A program made the position numbers and the translations under genes. The notes under the pieces were generated by a model that worked only from the letters and a program-made list of their open reading frames with translations, did not search any database and was not told the DNA's origin. Shown here piece by piece: positions 1 to 7,886 of a DNA stretch of 64,000 bases (positions are counted from its first letter, which is position 1; the number at the start of each line of letters is the position of its first letter). Origin of the DNA: Mariniblastus sp. (GTDB lineage: Bacteria > Planctomycetota > Planctomycetia > Pirellulales > Pirellulaceae); NCBI GenBank assembly GCA_028823415.1, contig JAPKBL010000002.1, positions 48,276 through 112,275 on the forward strand, read 5' to 3'.

Positions 1-336
1 TTTGCAATGAATGATGCCTGCGTTCGTCATGGCAAGCCGCATGTAAATTGTGCTATGTATGATACTTCAGCGACCATTACAACTTTCCCTGCTGGAGGGA
101 AACCATGTTTGCGTTGTTTAACGCCTGACGTGCCAGAGCATTGGAAGCGAGAGTTTCCAGTGTTTGGAGCGACCTCGGGAACAGTTGCTTGCCTAGGCGC
201 AATGGAGGCCATCAAAGTACTGGCCGGTTTTGGTGAGACACTTGAAAAACGGGTGCTCCATTTTGATTTACGACAAATGTCGTTTCACGAGGTAGCGCTC
301 AACCCTCGCGAAGACTGCAAGATTTGCGGGAAATAG
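1..336 (+). CDS. ThiF/MoeB/HesA-family adenylyltransferase, C-terminal part (left edge)
   Basis: The frame is open to base 1, so the N-terminal Rossmann and ATP-binding part lies outside the window. What remains is the C-terminal half of an E1-like adenylyltransferase, which activates the C-terminus of a ubiquitin-like sulfur carrier (MoaD or ThiS type) for cofactor biosynthesis. Two CxxC pairs are visible, C-L-R-C near the middle and C-K-I-C four residues from the end; they form the structural zinc site of MoeB and ThiF. The stretch between them (GATSGTVACLGAMEAIKVL) matches the family's helix after the crossover loop. MoeB, ThiF and HesA cannot be told apart from this fragment. No rhodanese domain follows, since the protein stops right after the second CxxC. 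Confidence 0.85.
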   Translation, partial: FAMNDACVRHGKPHVNCAMYDTSATITTFPAGGKPCLRCLTPDVPEHWKREFPVFGATSGTVACLGAMEAIKVLAGFGETLEKRVLHFDLRQMSFHEVALNPREDCKICGK

Positions 337-460
337 TAATTGCAGCAGCGGGCGATTGTGAGTTGCTTCCCAATTCGGTTATTCTTATGAGGCTGAGATT
401 GACTTGAGGGAAATTCAAGCAACAATCAGGTCGGGTTAATAAGTAATTTTAGGTTTTGAT

Positions 461-1150
461 ATGTCAAAATATTTCACTCTGTTATTGATCGTCAGCGTAT
501 GTGCTGGCTGTTTTCCAACAGAGAAAAATGAGCCGATTGAGCCTGTTACGTTACCGTCAGTTAATTGGGAAGAGGGAAAGACATCGACCGACGGTGCGGC
601 AACAGAGGGGGAGTTTCGAATAAAGTTTGAAACTACTGCCGGAGATTTCACACTGCTAGTGCATCGGGATTGGGCGCCCTTAGGGGCAGAACGGCTACAC
701 CAGCTGGTAAAGAGTAAATTCTATGATGGCGTGGTGTTTCATGAGGTGAGCCCCGGGGTGATTCAATTTGGAATTAGTGGAGATCCCAAGGCAACCGCGT
801 ATTGGGACCAGCCGCTAGAGGATGAGCCTGTCAAAGAGAGCAATTATGCGGCAGTGGTTTCATTTGCAAAAAAGGGAGAGAACTCGCGAACTACGCAACT
901 CTGCATAAACATGGTCGCTAATTCCTACAAGGACGCTATGGGTTGTTCCCCTGTGGCTGAGGTTGAAAGTGGTTGGGCAGTCGTCAAGAGCATTAATCCC
1001 GAATATGGAATCAATGCAAATGCAAAGCGACTTAAGGAGAAAGGGAACGAGTACATTTTTGAGAAGTTCCCCAAGATGGATTACATCATTAAGGCAACGA
1101 TCGTTCCTGACGGATCCGATGCTGCCGCTGAATCAGGTACAAAAAAATAG
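461..1150 (+). CDS. Cyclophilin-like peptidyl-prolyl isomerase lipoprotein
   Basis: This 229-aa protein starts with a short hydrophobic leader ending in Ala-Gly-Cys17, so it is probably a lipoprotein anchored outside the cytoplasmic membrane. Residues about 50-215 match the cyclophilin fold: IKFETTAGDFTLLVHRDWAP, then YDGVVFHEV, then QFGISGDP. In active cyclophilins the FHxV segment reads FHRV, and that Arg is the main catalytic residue. Here it is Glu, so isomerase activity may be weak or absent and the protein may act as a binding module. The gene stands alone; the next gene is convergent. The start is the ATG directly before the signal sequence. Confidence 0.8.
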   Translation: MSKYFTLLLIVSVCAGCFPTEKNEPIEPVTLPSVNWEEGKTSTDGAATEGEFRIKFETTAGDFTLLVHRDWAPLGAERLHQLVKSKFYDGVVFHEVSPGVIQFGISGDPKATAYWDQPLEDEPVKESNYAAVVSFAKKGENSRTTQLCINMVANSYKDAMGCSPVAEVESGWAVVKSINPEYGINANAKRLKEKGNEYIFEKFPKMDYIIKATIVPDGSDAAAESGTKK

Positions 1151-1170
1151 CCGCCTCGGTCGGCGGCTAT
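1141..1170 (-). terminator. Intrinsic terminator of the sulfatase gene
   Basis: A perfect 9-bp stem (ATAGCCGCC at 1147-1155 and its complement at 1162-1170) closes a 6-nt loop. Read on the minus strand, the hairpin is followed directly by a run of seven T, which is the standard Rho-independent layout for the minus-strand sulfatase ending at 1217. The stem includes the stop codon of the plus-strand cyclophilin gene, so the two convergent genes share these bases. Confidence 0.8.
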
Positions 1171-1216
1171 CAGGGTTGATCCATCGGCGTCTTGGGTGAT
1201 TAGAAAATTGACGCTG

Positions 1217-2773
1217 TTATCGGCTTCTGCCATCGTCGATAATTTTGTCGAGCTTGGCTTTCAATTGCGCGGCAACCTTTGGGTTTTCTTTCAAGACGTT
1301 TTCTTTTTCCCCGGGATCTTTTGCGAGATTAAAGAGTTGGAATTCATCGACAGCTGTGTTGGCGAGCTGCGCCTCGACGACAACGTTTCTCGCCCGTTTT
1401 TTACCATAGCGCTGTAGTTTCCAATCTCCCACTCTCAGGCCAAACGAACCGCTCGCACCATTGTCTTGTTGAACAAGGTGGTCGCGACCTGTGGCTCCTG
1501 GTTTGCCTAGCAGGGCGTCAATTACGTTGTGGCTGTCGACGCAGTCTTCATCGGCAACTGGCTGTCCGGCCAAAGCAGCGAGACTGCTGGGCAGGTCGAT
1601 TGTGCAGACCATTTCGTCACTAACGCCCGGTTTAATTCGGGTCGGCCAACGGGTGATAAACGGAGTTCGCGTGCCCCCCTCGTACACACTATATTTACCT
1701 CCGGTGTAGGGGCCGGCGGCACGATGTTTGCCGATTTTCTCAATCGCACCGTCTTTATAGCCATCGTCAAGAACAGGGCCATTGTCCGAGCAGAAAACGA
1801 CGAGTGTTTTATCGGTGAGTTTTAAACGATCCAGGGTTTTCATGAGTTCTCCAACGCACCAGTCGAGTTGGATGATCGCATCTCCCCGAAATCCTAGATC
1901 AGTTTTTCCCTGAAATCTCTCGTGCGGGATCCGCGGCACGTGGATGTCGTGAGAGGAAAAGAAAAGAAAAAACGGATTGTCTTGATTTGCTTCCATGAAT
2001 TCATTTGATTTTTCAACCCACTTGTCCGCAAGATCCTCATCGCGAAAACGAGCGGCGTGTCCCCCGGTGTAAAAACCAATCCGACTGATGCCATTATGAA
2101 TGGTTGCATTGTGACCATGGGACCAGTCCATTTTTAACGAGCTTCGATGAGTGATACCTGTTGGATGGTCGTCACTCGGTTTTTTTCTACCGACCCAGAG
2201 CGGATCCTTTGGGTCAAGGTTGAGAACCCGATGATCCTCGACGTAAACTTGGGGGACGCGGTCATTGGTAGTTGGTAGCAAAAAGCAATGATCGAACCCG
2301 ATCTCTAAAGGGCCAGGGTTTAACTCTCCGTTCCAGTCGGGGCCACCAGGGTCTGATTTACTAGCCTCTTTTCCCAATCCCAAATGCCATTTGCCAATGA
2401 CCGCTGTTTTGTATCCTGCTTTTTGCAGTAACGAGGCAACAGTTACGACCCCCGGTTTGATAATGGCGGGTGCGGTAGGCGGTGCGATACCGGTACGTTT
2501 TGTGCGAAACGCATAATTGCCGGTGAGCATTGAGTAGCGTGTTGGTGTGCATGTGGAGGCCGAGCAATAACCACTGGTAAATCGCTGCCCCTCGGCGGCA
2601 AGTTGATCGATATTGGGGGTTTCTAATTCGGTGGCACCATAGCAAGAAACGTCGCCGTAACCCAAGTCATCGGCCATGATCACAATCACGTTCGGTTTGT
2701 CTTGGGCGACGAGTGTCGCGGCAATCAGTGTCAGGCCAAAAAATACGCAACAGCGGAGATGGGTAAGAGGCAT
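1217..2773 (-). CDS. Secreted arylsulfatase (formylglycine sulfatase)
   Basis: This 518-aa sulfatase hydrolyses sulfate esters, probably on algal or host polysaccharides as is common in marine planctomycetes. A signal peptide covers about residues 1-23. The active-site motif C-T-P-T-R is at residues 75-79; Cys75 would be converted to formylglycine. Calcium ligands are visible in the N-terminal MADDLGYGD and in CSDNGP. The length and the C-terminal segment (DEFQLFNLAKDPGE) fit the S1 sulfatase family. Conversion of Cys75 needs a formylglycine-generating enzyme, which is not in this window. The substrate cannot be deduced. An intrinsic terminator lies about 50 bp past the stop. Confidence 0.95.
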   Translation of the reverse strand: MPLTHLRCCVFFGLTLIAATLVAQDKPNVIVIMADDLGYGDVSCYGATELETPNIDQLAAEGQRFTSGYCSASTCTPTRYSMLTGNYAFRTKRTGIAPPTAPAIIKPGVVTVASLLQKAGYKTAVIGKWHLGLGKEASKSDPGGPDWNGELNPGPLEIGFDHCFLLPTTNDRVPQVYVEDHRVLNLDPKDPLWVGRKKPSDDHPTGITHRSSLKMDWSHGHNATIHNGISRIGFYTGGHAARFRDEDLADKWVEKSNEFMEANQDNPFFLFFSSHDIHVPRIPHERFQGKTDLGFRGDAIIQLDWCVGELMKTLDRLKLTDKTLVVFCSDNGPVLDDGYKDGAIEKIGKHRAAGPYTGGKYSVYEGGTRTPFITRWPTRIKPGVSDEMVCTIDLPSSLAALAGQPVADEDCVDSHNVIDALLGKPGATGRDHLVQQDNGASGSFGLRVGDWKLQRYGKKRARNVVVEAQLANTAVDEFQLFNLAKDPGEKENVLKENPKVAAQLKAKLDKIIDDGRSR

Positions 2774-2874
2774 GTCTGGCGTCCATGGTTCGAAATAAAA
2801 ACTCGAAATTCGTGTTTCCCCATTCTATCCAATGCGAGGCGCTCTGCGGGGTTCTGGTTTAAAAATTTCTAAAT

Positions 2875-4434
2875 TTACCGGCCGACGTTAAGCCGCAATA
2901 GCCATCTCAGGACTTTCCGACTCAACGGAGTCAGTTTGGTCTTGTTAAACTGGTCACCAAGTTTTCGGATTGCATCGGCATAGGTCGGGTAGGGATGAAT
3001 GGTTGCTCCGATTTTTGAAAGTCCAATTTTATTGGTGATAGCGACTGAGATCTCAGAGATTAAATCGCCGGCATGCTCAGCGACAATGGTCGCTCCTACA
3101 ATTTGATCGGTACCTTTTCGCGTATGAACTTTAACAAATCCCTCTTCAGCGGAGTCGAGGATGGCCCGGTCGACATGTTCAAAGGATTGGGTGAAGTTGT
3201 CGATTTCAATTCCCTGAGCTTCCGCTTCCTGTGGGTAAAGACCGACGTGGGCAATTTCAGGTGAGGTGTAGGTCGCTCGGGGGATGAGCAGCTGGCTGGC
3301 TTTTTTTCGCCCGAGGGGGCCGATGGCGAAGAGAGCATTTTGAATCACAATTCTGGCTTGAAAGTCCGCTGCGTGAGTGAACTTATACTTTGAACAAACA
3401 TCACCGGCGGCGAAAATCCGCGGATTGCTGGTTTGGAGTGAATCATTGACCACAATGCCCTGGGCATTGGAGTTAACGTTTACCGATTTGAGATTTAGAT
3501 TTTCTATATTGGGGGTGCGCCCAACTGCGATCAAAATTTTATCGACAGTTGTTTCAAATGGGGTCGCATTGCCGCCTTTGATTCCGCGAACCAGAATGCC
3601 GTTTTCTGACTTTGTGAGCGTTAGATTATTTGATTCCAAAAATAAATTAATTCCCTCTTCTTCAAACTGATTCTGTACAACACTCGCTGCCTGCAGATCT
3701 TCGCGGCCGAGTATATGCGTTCCTCGTTCAAAGAGTGTTACGTCACTTCCAAATCTTGCGAAGCATTGAGCGATTTCACTGCCGATCGGGCCTCCGCCGA
3801 TAACGCCAAACCGAGATGGCAGTTCCGTGATGGAGAATAGAGTTTCGTTGGTGAGAAAGTCAACTTGATCGAGCCCTTGAATTTTGGGAATTGTCGCGCG
3901 GGCTCCCGAAGCAATCACTGCTTTTTTGAATTTTAAGTGAGTCGCTGATCCGTTTTCGGGGTTCACCGAGATCGTGTTATTATCGGCAAAACTTCCCTTT
4001 CCAAAAAAAACATCAACGCCTAATTTCTGGAAACGCGTGGCTGAGTCCATTGGGCTGATACGCGCTCGCTGTTCCCGCATTCGTTCCATGATTTCTGAGA
4101 AGTTGATGCTCCGTTTTTCTGAAATCGAGATGCCCAGTTTTTTGCCTCGCTGGCCGTTGGCGGCAAAGCGGGATGCAGCAATCAGACTCTTTGAGGGAAC
4201 GCATCCTACATTGAGGCAATCGCCTCCCATTAAATCACTTTCAATCAATGCAACTCGGGCTCCCAGCCCCGCGGCCGCGGCGGCGGTTACCAGACCGGCA
4301 GTACCTGCACCAATCACAACTAGGTGATAGTTGGGGGCGGGCACCGGATTTTTCCAATCCGACGGATGGACGTTGGATTCCAGTAATCGATTGTGTTGAT
4401 CGAAAGGGAGTAATTGAGGGAGCGGGCGAACCAT
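2875..4434 (-). CDS. Mercuric-reductase-like FAD/NAD(P) disulfide oxidoreductase
   Basis: This 519-aa class I pyridine nucleotide-disulfide oxidoreductase has an FAD-binding GAGTAG at residues 42-47, the redox pair Cys73/Cys78 in GGDCLNVGCVPSK, a central NAD(P) motif (VIGGGPIGSE), the second FAD motif (IFAAGDV) and a C-terminal dimerisation domain with HPYPTYAD. The closest family is MerA/dihydrolipoamide-dehydrogenase-like. It lacks both the N-terminal metal-binding HMA domain and the C-terminal vicinal cysteines that deliver Hg(II) in true MerA, and there is no mer regulator or transporter nearby. Mercury reduction is therefore unlikely; a general disulfide or quinone substrate is more plausible. 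About 35 residues precede the FAD motif. Confidence 0.88.
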   Translation of the reverse strand: MVRPLPQLLPFDQHNRLLESNVHPSDWKNPVPAPNYHLVVIGAGTAGLVTAAAAAGLGARVALIESDLMGGDCLNVGCVPSKSLIAASRFAANGQRGKKLGISISEKRSINFSEIMERMREQRARISPMDSATRFQKLGVDVFFGKGSFADNNTISVNPENGSATHLKFKKAVIASGARATIPKIQGLDQVDFLTNETLFSITELPSRFGVIGGGPIGSEIAQCFARFGSDVTLFERGTHILGREDLQAASVVQNQFEEEGINLFLESNNLTLTKSENGILVRGIKGGNATPFETTVDKILIAVGRTPNIENLNLKSVNVNSNAQGIVVNDSLQTSNPRIFAAGDVCSKYKFTHAADFQARIVIQNALFAIGPLGRKKASQLLIPRATYTSPEIAHVGLYPQEAEAQGIEIDNFTQSFEHVDRAILDSAEEGFVKVHTRKGTDQIVGATIVAEHAGDLISEISVAITNKIGLSKIGATIHPYPTYADAIRKLGDQFNKTKLTPLSRKVLRWLLRLNVGR

Positions 4435-4476
4435 GAATTGACCTTATATAATGGGCGGACTGTTATTTTAACCAGT

Positions 4477-4539
4477 TTCCAGAGGACGCTACAGCACCGG
4501 TTGGGTTTCAACGACCGCCGGCCTTTCAATCCTCTGGAA
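4477..4539. promoter_or_regulatory. Inverted repeat in divergent promoter region
   Basis: A perfect 10-bp inverted repeat (ttccagagga at 4477-4486 and tcctctggaa at 4530-4539) encloses 43 nt in the 220-bp gap between the divergent flavoprotein and permease genes. The enclosed bases contain a smaller complementary pair (ggttg and caac). It could be a split operator or a folded leader; the sequence does not decide which. Confidence 0.4.
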
Positions 4540-4655
4540 GGGACGACGTCTGAGGGTCGAACTTACCGAGGGCGGTTAGAAAATCAAAATCGACTGCTAA
4601 AATGTAGGGATCCCCGCCCACGTATTGGCTTGCCCATTATCTGAAACCTGGCACT

Positions 4656-5984
4656 ATGATTGAAAAACAGGAATTGCCACGCCAAATTAACGGTCTCGGG
4701 GCCGTCATGTTGGGATTGGGGTCAATTTTAGGGACGGGTGTATTTGTCAGCATTGGTGTCGCGGCCGGAGTTGCCGGCTCGAATATAATTTGGGCCATTG
4801 TGATCGCTGCCGTTGTTGCGATTTGTAACGGCTTGAGTAGTGCTCAATTGGCAGCCGTCCATCCGGTTAGTGGTGGAACTTACGAATACGGTTACCGATG
4901 GCTTTCGCCCCGCATGGGTTTTGCAGCCGGCTGGTTATTTCTGTGCGCCAAATCAGCGTCGGCTGCGACAGCGGCCCTCGGGTTGTCAGGTTACCTAATG
5001 TCTTTGATTGGGCAGCAGCCGATCGAAGGGGAATGGTGGTCTTATGGCTGCAATGTTGTGGGAGGGACGGTTATTCTTGCCTGCATCACGGTCATTGTGT
5101 TAATTGGGATTCGCCGAACTACTAACATCAACACGATCATTGTCAGCCTCACCCTCGTTTCTTTGGTGGTGCTGGTGGTGATCGGTTTTTTGGTAAAGGG
5201 GGATTTGAGTTTTCCTGAGCCGTCGGGGTCGATTGAGTTGTTAACGTCAGGTCAACACAGCAATTCATGGCAGTCATTACTGTCCGCTGCAGCACTAATG
5301 TTTGTCGCTTATACAGGTTATGGACGAATTGCGACGATGGGCGAGGAGGTAGTTAACCCCCGTAAAATAATTCCACGGGCGATGGTTGTAACGCTTGCGA
5401 TTGCGATGGTGGTTTACATCTGCGTGGCCTGGGTAGGCATTGCGACCGTTGGAACTGCCGGGCTAAGTGACGCGACTGGGAGATGGGCTGCTCCTCTGTT
5501 GAAGGTAGCTGAGTCGACAGGGTTGCAATGGGTTGTCGTGTTGGTGGGTATGGGTGGGATTACCGCGATGTTAGGCGTGTTGTTAAACCTGATCTTGGGA
5601 TTGTCTCGTGTGGTTCTCGCGATGTCCCGTCGTTCCGATTTGCCATCGTCCTTGGCTGTGATTGACCGACGGGGAGTGCCGCTTCGGGCGACTTTGGCGG
5701 TGACTGCGCTGATTGGAATACTGGTCTTGATCGGTGACGTAAAAATAGCTTGGTCGTTTAGTGCGACGGCTGTTTTAATTTACTATGCGCTGACAAATCT
5801 CTGCGCCATACGTGTCGATTCCGCCGAACGGATTTTTCCAGTAGCGTTTGCGTGGTGTGGCCTATTTGGATGTTGCGGACTGGTATTATTTGTCCCCTGG
5901 CCGATGCTGGCTGTGGTTGCAGGCTTGATTGCGGTAGGAATGTCGGTCCGATCGTTGGGGAGATCAATCGCGGCGAATCCATGA
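4656..5984 (+). CDS. APC-superfamily amino acid permease
   Basis: This 442-aa polytopic membrane protein has about twelve hydrophobic segments. The first helix carries the APC signature GLGSILGTGVF, equivalent to the GxGIGxGIF substrate-backbone loop that binds the amino acid carboxyl and amino groups. PVSGGTYEYGYRWLSPRMGF matches the next conserved block. The family transports amino acids or polyamines across the cytoplasmic membrane by proton or sodium coupling; the substrate is not predictable here. The gene is divergent from the flavoprotein and ends 25 bp before the convergent DinB-like gene. Confidence 0.88.
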   Translation: MIEKQELPRQINGLGAVMLGLGSILGTGVFVSIGVAAGVAGSNIIWAIVIAAVVAICNGLSSAQLAAVHPVSGGTYEYGYRWLSPRMGFAAGWLFLCAKSASAATAALGLSGYLMSLIGQQPIEGEWWSYGCNVVGGTVILACITVIVLIGIRRTTNINTIIVSLTLVSLVVLVVIGFLVKGDLSFPEPSGSIELLTSGQHSNSWQSLLSAAALMFVAYTGYGRIATMGEEVVNPRKIIPRAMVVTLAIAMVVYICVAWVGIATVGTAGLSDATGRWAAPLLKVAESTGLQWVVVLVGMGGITAMLGVLLNLILGLSRVVLAMSRRSDLPSSLAVIDRRGVPLRATLAVTALIGILVLIGDVKIAWSFSATAVLIYYALTNLCAIRVDSAERIFPVAFAWCGLFGCCGLVLFVPWPMLAVVAGLIAVGMSVRSLGRSIAANP

Positions 5985-6009
5985 TGTCGGCAACATCAGT
6001 GGATTTCAA

Positions 6010-6537
6010 TTATTTTGATGAGTCGACTCGTCGCTTGACGATTTCTAAATGGTAACGCACGTGTCCGGCTAATATGAAAAGATTCGCCCGTGCCGAGACA
6101 GGATTGTCTGAAGCGATTCCCATGTTCATCATGGAATTTAGAGGCAAACGATCGCAAAGCAGGCAATTGGCGATTCGTAGATGTTCGAATTCGCTGAGGA
6201 GATTGGCCATCGGAATTGGCGTGTAATCAATTTCAGAGACGTATTTATTTTGATCGATGCCTGGGATAGGTGTCTGATCACCAACGGCAATTCGATTCAA
6301 GCGATTACTGAAAATTCGTTCGCAATCAATCAGATGACCGGTCACCTGTTTTAATGTCCAAGTGTAAGGCTCATGAAGGCAGTTGACCTCAGAATCCGAG
6401 AGAGAAGACAGGAGCTGTTTTAGCTCGTTCGGTTGAGTGGCTAGCTCATTGGGCAGCGAATCGGGATCAACGAGTGAGATGTACTTACCGTAAAACGGAT
6501 GATACTCGTCGGCCGTAGGTGGAGAGTTAAATTCCAT
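6010..6537 (-). CDS. DinB-fold (DinB_2) metal-binding protein
   Basis: This 175-aa protein is a DinB/YfiT-type four-helix bundle. The three metal-ligand histidines expected for the family are present: one in TGHLIDCER and two in AGHVRYHLEIV. The family includes bacillithiol or mycothiol transferases and damage-inducible proteins, and DinB_2 members in planctomycetes are mostly of unknown role. It is transcribed away from the IclR gene's downstream end and is convergent with the permease, with no shared operon. Confidence 0.85.
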   Translation of the reverse strand: MEFNSPPTADEYHPFYGKYISLVDPDSLPNELATQPNELKQLLSSLSDSEVNCLHEPYTWTLKQVTGHLIDCERIFSNRLNRIAVGDQTPIPGIDQNKYVSEIDYTPIPMANLLSEFEHLRIANCLLCDRLPLNSMMNMGIASDNPVSARANLFILAGHVRYHLEIVKRRVDSSK

Positions 6538-6679
6538 TCATTCATCCAGAAAAAAACGGGTGGTGGGGGACGCCAATAAAGTGAGTTTTGACGTGCGCGA
6601 AGGTTGCCCTCGAATCCAACGAGGACGAATATTTAATTAACGAAAGGCCCGAGAGAGCATGGCGCTCTCGATTTCAATC

Positions 6680-7603
6680 CTAACCGGGGCACTTGATTTT
6701 GGCACATCCAAGTTTCTGCATGATGCGATCCCGACATTCCAGTAGCGGCTTGAGATATTCGTCACGGTTTGTTTTGAGGCGATAGATCGGCACGCTGATG
6801 CTGACGCCAGCGGCTGGTTGACCGTTTCGATCGAAGATGCAGGTTGCAAAACATTGGATCTCAAGATCGCTTTCCTGGTGAGACGTTGCATAACCATGCT
6901 TGCGAATTTTCTCAAATTCGGCGAGTAAGTCCTGGCGATTGGTGATTGTGAAATCAGTCAGCCTTCGCATGTCCATCGAATCAACGACACGGATTCGCTC
7001 TTCTTCTGCTAGGAACGCGATTAAACATTTACCGACGGCGCTTGCATGACATGGGACGCGTGCACCGACTGTCGACGCGATCCGCACCGCATGGGGAGTG
7101 TCTTTTTTGTAGATATAAACTAGATCATTACTACTACGGATCGCGAGGTGTACAGTTTCCTGCGTCTGGGCGCTCAACAGACTCATTTCAGGAGCGGCAA
7201 TTTTTGCTAAGTCATTTTGTGCCAGAGCGCGGCCAGCTAATTGTAAAGTCCTCGCACCGACTGCATAGGTTTTATTAGGCCTCAGTTCGACCATGTCCTC
7301 GGCGGCGAGTGCTTTTAAAAGACGGTGGAGCGTGGGACGAGGCAGATTACTTTGGCGAACAAGCATTGAAATGGATGGCGGTTGTTCTGAATCAGCAATC
7401 ATCTGCAAGATTGCAATGCTCTTGGAAAATGCTGCCGCGCCTTTGACTGCGTTCGTGGCCAAGCTTGTTTTACGTGGCCCGGTTGCCGCTTTTTCGGGCC
7501 AATCGGAGGGCAATTTTGAACCCTCGTCCCCTTCGGGATTGTGTGAAAATTGACTGATTGCTTCGGCGGGATCGTTTTCTTTAATCTGTGGTGATTGGCT
7601 CAT
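6680..7603 (-). CDS. IclR-family transcriptional regulator
   Basis: This 307-aa regulator has an N-terminal tail of about 55 residues without recognised structure, a winged helix-turn-helix at about 57-120 (ISMLVRQSNLPRPTLHRLL) and an IclR effector domain at about 130-300, including GKCLIAFL and GQPAAGVSISVPIYRL. IclR proteins bind palindromic operators and respond to small carboxylic or aromatic metabolites. No catabolic operon is attached, so the target is open. A strong inverted repeat lies about 90 bp upstream, in the gap shared with the divergent aminopeptidase, and is a candidate operator for autoregulation. The long N-terminal tail is unusual for the family. Confidence 0.9.
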   Translation of the reverse strand: MSQSPQIKENDPAEAISQFSHNPEGDEGSKLPSDWPEKAATGPRKTSLATNAVKGAAAFSKSIAILQMIADSEQPPSISMLVRQSNLPRPTLHRLLKALAAEDMVELRPNKTYAVGARTLQLAGRALAQNDLAKIAAPEMSLLSAQTQETVHLAIRSSNDLVYIYKKDTPHAVRIASTVGARVPCHASAVGKCLIAFLAEEERIRVVDSMDMRRLTDFTITNRQDLLAEFEKIRKHGYATSHQESDLEIQCFATCIFDRNGQPAAGVSISVPIYRLKTNRDEYLKPLLECRDRIMQKLGCAKIKCPG

Positions 7604-7694
7604 AATTTCACTTCACGAATGTTTAATGAAAGATTTTGGAACGTTACATGGGGAAAAGTCACGATTCAACTAGGAAATTTAGTTTACCCCTCCG

Positions 7695-7742
7695 CCACCA
7701 TCTGAACAACGGTTCAAATGGTGGAGTTTTTTAGTTTTTAAC
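7695..7742. promoter_or_regulatory. Hairpin/palindrome with T-tract upstream of M1 peptidase
   Basis: Arms at 7695-7707 and 7712-7724 pair at 12 of 13 positions around a 4-nt loop, followed on the plus strand by two T-runs. By shape it is an intrinsic terminator for plus-strand transcription, yet no plus-strand gene ends nearby: the gap separates the minus-strand iclR-type gene from the plus-strand M1 gene. It may be an IclR operator, a leader attenuator, or the end of an unannotated small RNA. Confidence 0.5.
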
Positions 7743-7886
7743 CGTTTCAGCTCCTTCGGGGGTGATTTGGTTAGATTTTTGTGTATCTATCGTCCTAAAG
7801 GCTTGTTGCGGGGAGGGATACCGTTGGCGTGGGCGTTACAATCGGTTCCTTTGAGAACCCTGGCCCCTCTTGACGGATACTTAGTC

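Noticed and set aside
2875..4434. Mercury-resistance locus
   Set aside because: The flavoprotein lacks the HMA domain and C-terminal Cys pair, and there is no merR, merT or merP nearby.
7767..7886. Upstream TTG start for the M1 peptidase
   Set aside because: It would put 40 unmatched residues before a clear signal peptide.
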